Source: Dimorphilus gyrociliatus (lineage: Eukaryota; Annelida; Polychaeta; Dinophilidae). From it: a DNA stretch of 64,000 nt. Where the stretch lies: contig CAJFCJ010000019.1 in the NCBI GenBank assembly GCA_904063045.1, positions 1,503,700-1,567,699 of the forward strand. The letters are read 5' to 3'. A program made the position numbers and the translations under genes. Of the stretch, positions 58,494 through 64,000 are shown one piece after another. Each line of letters starts with the position of its first letter. Within the stretch, counting starts at the first letter, position 1. The notes under the pieces are model-generated. The model did no database searches and was not told where the DNA came from. It saw only the letters and a program-made list of their open reading frames with translations.

Positions 58494-58501
58494 ATGCAAA
58501 T
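58494..58501 (+). promoter_or_regulatory. octamer ATGCAAAT upstream of tRNA-Sec
   Basis: Perfect octamer motif (POU/Oct-1 site) about 72-79 bases before the tRNA-Sec gene. Type 3 Pol III promoters of vertebrates use octamers in their distal element, usually near -200. Here it lies where a proximal element is expected, so its role is uncertain. Confidence 0.35.
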
Positions 58502-58540
58502 GAGATATAAAATACTATTTGCTATATTTTTTATCATCGC

Positions 58541-58547
58541 TATATAA
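58541..58547 (+). promoter_or_regulatory. TATA box of tRNA-Sec (TATATAA)
   Basis: TATATAA from -32 to -26 relative to the first tRNA base. tRNA-Sec genes of animals are transcribed by Pol III from an upstream TATA-containing promoter, unlike ordinary tRNAs, and this spacing fits. Confidence 0.6.
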
Positions 58548-58572
58548 GCCATTTGTAAATTCTTTATTAATT

Positions 58573-58659
58573 GCTTGCATGAGCTTCGGTGGTCCGGAGT
58601 GCAGGCTTCAAACCTGTAGCCGACTGGCGTCGGAGTGGTTCGATTCCACCTTGCAAGCG
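58573..58659 (+). tRNA. tRNA-Sec (anticodon TCA)
   Basis: An 87-base selenocysteine tRNA without an intron. It aligns along its whole length with the vertebrate gene: acceptor GCTTGCA pairs with TGCAAGC, the D arm has the short tRNA-Sec form (GAGCTTCGGTGGTC), the anticodon arm is GCAGGCTTCAAACCTGT with TCA at 58608-58610, the long variable arm follows (CCGACTGGCGTCGG), and the T arm GAGTGGTTCGATTCCACC closes the structure. The T-run at 58661-58668 (TTTATTTTT) can end Pol III transcription. It lies between laminin and POLR1A, on the opposite strand to both, and shows that the organism reads UGA as selenocysteine. Confidence 0.97.
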
Positions 58660-58774
58660 TTTATTTTTGATTTTTGATTGACTAGTTAATGTTGGTAATT
58701 TTGATATAAATATATTTAACGAAAGAACTTAAATCAATTACAGTAGTAACAGCAGCATTAACAGTTAAACATTT

Positions 58775-61700
58775 TTACTTTTTTCTGGTTTTCGGAATTG
58801 CTTCAAATATTCCACTCCCAACTTCAATCAATTTTCCCGCTATGATTTTGGATGAAGGCGAAATCATTGAATCTTTTTCACCGTAAATAACGGCATTCCT
58901 TAAAGATTCCATTGTAGATTCAAAACTCATTCGCTGCAATGGTGACGGTGATGTTTCTAAAGCCATTCTATTGAATGGTTTATAACTTCCCTCAAAAGTC
59001 ATATAATCGGCTATTAAAGAGAGATGCCTGTAATTTACTGTAATACCATAAACTGCAAAAACACTTTGTATCTCAGTAATAATGACTTTGTTAGCCGCCT
59101 CTATTCCATAAATATTTGCAACAGCATGAATGTCGTTTGTTAACAAGTTATTTAAATCCAATATTCTATCGTAATTGTACATGTTACGTACATTAACACC
59201 TTCTGTTGTCAGTACTTGTGAGTCTTCGTTTCGTTTAGGTTGAGATAAAAGAGCTCTTTGAATCCCCTCCACTTTATGAATAACTGTTCGTTTTACTTCC
59301 TCCTCTAGTATGGATCGGACGTCAACCTTTCGTCTTCTTAATGGATGCTAGATAAAAAAAATCGAATTGAATTTTATAATTACATTTTGCAGTATATAAG
59401 ATTATTATTTACCTTATATACTACTTCGCACCATTTGAATTCGGAGCGTTCATATGTATAGCTAATAATTTCTTCACGCTTTATAGCCTTAGTATCGGCT
59501 GTTGAATATCCTTCATCATCATCGTCAAGTTTCTCTTTTATCTCTCCTTCATCTTCAGAGGAGGCGCTATCGCTTGCTTCGTTGTCGAATGCGTTGGCAT
59601 CTTCTAAACGCAATTTTTTAACTTTTTCATCATCGTCATCATCATCTCCTTCTTCATTGTTTCCCTGATTTTCTTCAGTTTCATCTACTTCTTTAGGTTC
59701 TTTGAATTTATCAGTTTTAAGTAGCTTATTGCTATCGAGCTGCTCAGCAGCTTTTTGTAAGGTATCAGCAAACCTATTAAGAAACTTTTCCATAAATTTT
59801 CTAATATGCTTTCTTTTAATATAGCAACTTTTTTCGTAAATTTCTTGAGGAAGGAAGCGGAAGCGTATAGTAATTAAACGGCAATTATTTTGATGATTTC
59901 CTGCTGTGATAATCTTTTCCGAAATTTTAATGTCACGCATTACTTGATTCAAGATCACTTTTGTTAGTTTCAATTTCAAGTTTTCCGCCTGATTCTTAGC
60001 ATAGTCAGTATTAAGTAATGGTACAGACATTGTTGGAGTTTTAATATTAGCACTAGCAACCATAAGGATTTCTCTCAATCTTGGAATACCAAGTGTTACG
60101 TTCATTTCACCACGACCGGCAAAGTGAAAGGTATTCAATGTCATCTGAGTTGAAGGTTCTCCAATAGACTGAGCAGACAAGAGTCCTACGGCATCACCTG
60201 GCTGAGCTAAAGCTCTCATCGCTTTCAAATACATAAGTTGATCAAAAACTCCCGCTAACTCTTCCTCCTTTTTAACGTAGTCTTTGACTTTGGCGTAAAA
60301 ATTTTCAGAGACACTTCCTAAATATCGATCTGGTTTATATCTGGTCAAAACTGGATCGGGTATTTTTCTAAATTTATATTCATGTCTAAAGCATAGAACG
60401 AACAAAGAGATAATTAGTCATTAAATATTATTAATAATCAAAATTTTGAAAAACTCATTCTTACTCAGAATAATCGATTTCATCTTTAACTTGGAACCAT
60501 GATTGATAAAATTTCTGTTTGGCACCAACAAAATCATCAATAGAATCAAAATTAGTAAGGGTTATATTTTTAGAATGTGTTTTAGAGTATTCTAAAAAGG
60601 GTGAAACTCTTTTTTCCGTATAGTTACGTTTTCGTTTCTTAATCTTTTCCACCTGTGTTAAAATACGTAAAACATGAATAATAGAACTTATTTATATAAT
60701 AATTATTAACCTTTTTCCATGATTTATTGGCTTTATTTATATCAATAGCTGATTCAATTTCTTTTAAGGTCTTTTTACTGACTATTGAAGACATATTATC
60801 TTTATAAAATTTAAACTGGCTATCATGTAAAAATTGAGCTTTTGTTATATCTAAAGCATCTTCTCCGTAGTAGAATTGAATAACGCTCTTGTCGTGATCG
60901 CGCACAGTCAAATCGTAGTTAATACAAATCCCTTCTAGATGTTTAATCAGACATCTTTGTAAATATCCACTTCTACTAGTTTTTACAGCAGTATCTATCA
61001 AGCCCTGTGTGAATAATAAGTATTAAGTTAATTTTTACTATTTTAACGATTTTTCTTCGTAATTACTTCTCTTCCAGCCATACAATGAAAGAAATATTCC
61101 TGTGGCTTAATTCCTGTTAAGAATCGACCTCCAACAAAACCGCCCGCGTAGGGGGAAAAATCATATTTTTTAAAGCTAGGAAGCGATCTGCCGCTAAGCA
61201 TAAGTGGAGGTCGACGGCCTTCCAATTCAATTTGACCAAGTAAACAAGAAATTTGCATGCAATTTACCTATAACAGAAATTTAAGACAGTTTAGACTGAT
61301 TGAGTAATAAATATATGATTTACTTTAGATCCCTTTGCTCCAGATTCAACCATCAATTGCAAATTATTTTCAGGAAATTTCTTATATAAGCCGTGTGGCA
61401 TTAGCATTCTGGTAAAGTAAGAGTAATACAATAAATTTTCAATGAAAACCCATCTCTTAAAATTAAAGTAATTTACTTAGTAACTGAGCTGTTTATGTTA
61501 TCAGTACACTGTTTCATGCACAAATCAAGATCTTTTAGTCCCCCACCATCACCATAATGCGCCTTTTCGTATTCTTCAGTAAGTTTATCAACGTCTTTGC
61601 TCTGACAATCTAAACCCCGAGCTGCTGCTGCTATATCAATCTTCGAAGCTCTGGATAGAATTTTCTTTCTTTTCATATCCGCCTAATATTTGTCAAACAG

Positions 61701-64000
61701 TAATGAAAACTAATTAGCTACGTTTATTACGCTATAATATAAATATATCATACGTATGGTGTACAGGTAATATCTGAAATACCCAAAGTAAACCCAGCAT
61801 ATTGTAAGAAATATGTAAATAGTCTAGCGAAGCGAGTTAGCAGGTCATTAGCAACTTGTCCTCCATATACCTGGAAATAATTTTTTTAACCAAAGAAATG
61901 AAAGGGACACAACTAACCTCATAAATACAATGAACAAGACCGTATTTGGTCGGCCCGTAATGAGCTTTATCTAATACTCCAACAAGTAATTCTGCTTCAC
62001 GAAACACAACTGTACTCTCATCCATATGTTTTTCTGCGTCTATTTGATATTTTTCATTTTCACTAATTGACCATTCCCGTCTGCAATTATCATAAAGGAA
62101 TAAATTTTAAGCCTTTGAATGCAATAGAATAGATAGCTCACGGTGAAACTTTAGCAGAACCATATAAATTGATTGGAGTTTTATTTGAGGGGATAGTATT
62201 AAGAATGATGGTTGTAATAACCTAAAAAAGTGGTCAAGTAATTATTTTTTCATCGATTTACTAAACAAAAGAGCTGAAAAAGTGTATTCCTCACTTGTTT
62301 TCCAGTCCATAAGGGCTTAGGCTTCAATATTGTTGGGGGCAATATCTTTAATTTCTTGTGATTATCAGATAAGGCACTAGTAATCAATTGATAGTAGTGT
62401 TGTTTGTCAAAAAATCGACCTCTAACGCTTAATTTAACGCCGGATATCATATGATCTTGAATTAAACCACCGAGCGGTGAACCATCCTTAGGCACAGTAT
62501 AATGATGATTTGTTGCTACTAAATTATAAGCTTCGGATCTAGCTATTTCATTTTGCGGGAAATGGGCATTCATTTCATCTCCATCAAAATCAGCATTATA
62601 AGCTTTGCAATTTGAATAATGAAGTCGGAGAGTTTTTTCATTTGCCAATACTCGCGCTCTATGAGCTTGAATACTTGGCCTATGTAAACTTGGTTGACGA
62701 TTAAGTAAAAGTACATCGCCATTTTTCAAATGCCTATATACAACTTTATGAGCAACTTTGCCATATTTTCCTTCAACGGATGTCAAGGGTTTCAATAATT
62801 GTTTGGCAATTGCTTCTCTTTGGTTTTTATTAGAACGTGATAAAACAATTTTTGCCCCTTGCTCATCAATTACATGAGTAGCACTAAAATTAAAATTGAA
62901 ACTATTTATCAGAGAGCTATAGTTAACAATATCTAAGAATTACCCTGGATATATATTCGGTCCATTTATTACGGCTTCTTTCAACGCCCTAAAGTTGTTT
63001 GACGTAACATACTGCGGATACGTCAATTTGGTAGCAAAAACGTAAGGTATCCCTATTTCATTCGCACTTATAAAAGGATCGGGTGATATAACGGAGCGAG
63101 CTGCATAATTAACTCTTTTGCCCATCATATTCATTCTTAGCATACCCTCTTTTTTTTCCAATATCTGATAATATTAAGACTTATTATATGATAAAGTATT
63201 GAATTCTTAAATATAAATGACCTGTTTAACTCCTCGATTTTTTTCCATTGATAATTTATCCAAATCTGAATCAACTATCGCGTTGACTGACCTTTGTAAG
63301 TTTAACCACGCATAGTTTATTTTATCTATCATACTATTTCCAGGATACATGTTTAAGTCAAACTATACAAATTTCATTAAGTGTAATTATTAATTTGAAT
63401 TTTACTGTTAAAGATAATACAAAACCTTTTCCGTTACGCCATCCTCTTCCGATTGAGAAATAGTTAATAGCTTTTTAATATTGTCCGATGCCTGTATAAC
63501 TTTTGAGAAAATAACGCTTTGTTCATGTTCAAATAATTGACCGCCAACAGGATTCGTCTACAAATATACAATATATATTAAGTATACTGTATACTTTGAA
63601 AAGGAAACTTTTAACTAAACAACTAACTGGTCTAAATTTTGGCGGTGGTACCGGAATAGATCCAAGAACGAAAACCTCTGTAGTACTCGTTCCAATTCCA
63701 CTAAGCATTAGTTCTAATAGTTCTTTGTCATGTTGCCATAATAGATTTAAATGCTCCTCAACACTCATTGGTGTTAAATAGCTTTCGTGTGCTGAAGCAA
63801 TCCCAGTATCCTTTTCTTTCCTATAATTGTAAACGTGAAAATAAATGACCTTTTCAAAAGTACATTATATATAATTATTTACGTTTTAGATTTTCTTATA
63901 TTATCCGTGAAAAATATTTTAGCGTTGTTTTCAGTTGCCAATTTTCTATTTTGTTTCTTGCAGTATGGACAAGATTTAGCAAAAAAGTCTCCTCTTAAGA
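58775..64000 (-). CDS. POLR1A: RNA polymerase I largest subunit (5' end missing)
   Basis: Catalytic largest subunit (RPA190) of RNA polymerase I, which transcribes rDNA. The window holds all but the N-terminus, in about 15 exons; the first exons lie beyond 64000. Visible pieces from the right: a zinc-type CPYCKKQ near 63950, [60 protein letters not shown], the catalytic [16 protein letters not shown] with its three Asp near 62570, [30 protein letters not shown], and the trigger loop/bridge part [33 protein letters not shown] near 60120. The acidic insertion at about 59520-59700 is typical of RPA1 and separates it from Pol II and III subunits. The C-terminus ends [14 protein letters not shown] at 58775. 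Confidence 0.95.

Noticed and set aside
1-64000. CRISPR arrays, insertion sequences, retroelements or viral copies
   Set aside because: Only AT microsatellites and simple sequence were found; no transposase, reverse transcriptase, terminal repeats or spaced direct repeats were seen.
1-64000. Functional clustering of ribosome-related genes (RRP12, RACK1, IARS1, DRG2, LTV1, POLR1A)
   Set aside because: They are on both strands, unevenly spaced and mixed with unrelated genes; housekeeping genes are simply common in a compact genome.

Overview
This is a gene-dense piece of nuclear DNA from an animal. About 23 protein genes and one tRNA gene occupy 64 kb. Most introns are 50-90 bases with GT-AG ends, the non-coding DNA is AT-rich, and gaps between genes are mostly 0.04-1 kb. 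The gene set (laminin, Nanos-type zinc fingers, centriolin, RACK1, ABHD16A) is bilaterian. A U12-type AT-AC intron in HSBP1 argues against nematodes, which have lost the minor spliceosome. A miniature spiralian with a compacted genome (a Dimorphilus-like annelid) would fit, but the species is an inference, not something the sequence proves.

Layout, left to right: 3' half of centriolin (+); a small unknown membrane protein (-); ABHD16A (+); RRP12 (+); a ZPBP-like Ig/cysteine-rich membrane protein (-); an orphan terminal exon (+); a DUF229 protein (+); HSBP1 (-); selenocysteine lyase (+); RACK1, COX11 and DPAGT1 (-); VPS8 (+); PHAX (-); TMEM167B/kish-B (+); cytosolic IleRS (-); DRG2 (+); a Nanos-family protein (-); a PRMT (+); CTR9 (-); LTV1 and SNRNP70 (+); a large laminin gene (-); tRNA-Sec (+); POLR1A, cut by the right edge (-). 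Strands alternate, so most neighbours share a promoter gap or a 3' gap.

There is no operon or island logic. Most genes are housekeeping: ribosome production and translation (RRP12, LTV1, POLR1A, RACK1, IARS1, DRG2), U snRNA and splicing (PHAX, SNRNP70), transcription (CTR9), membrane traffic and glycosylation (VPS8, TMEM167B, DPAGT1), respiration (COX11) and selenium handling (SCLY, tRNA-Sec).

The most unusual locus is the laminin gene at 50344-58191. Its ten main exons join in frame to 1903 codons and give a beta-type short arm (LN, LE repeats, LF domain) followed by a gamma-type part (L4 domain, LE repeats, coiled coil). Between exons 5 and 6 lies a further 1040-base exon that splices in the same phase and instead gives a transmembrane helix plus a cytoplasmic tail of about 305 residues and a stop. 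The locus could therefore make either a secreted laminin chain or a membrane-anchored laminin short arm of 1181 residues.
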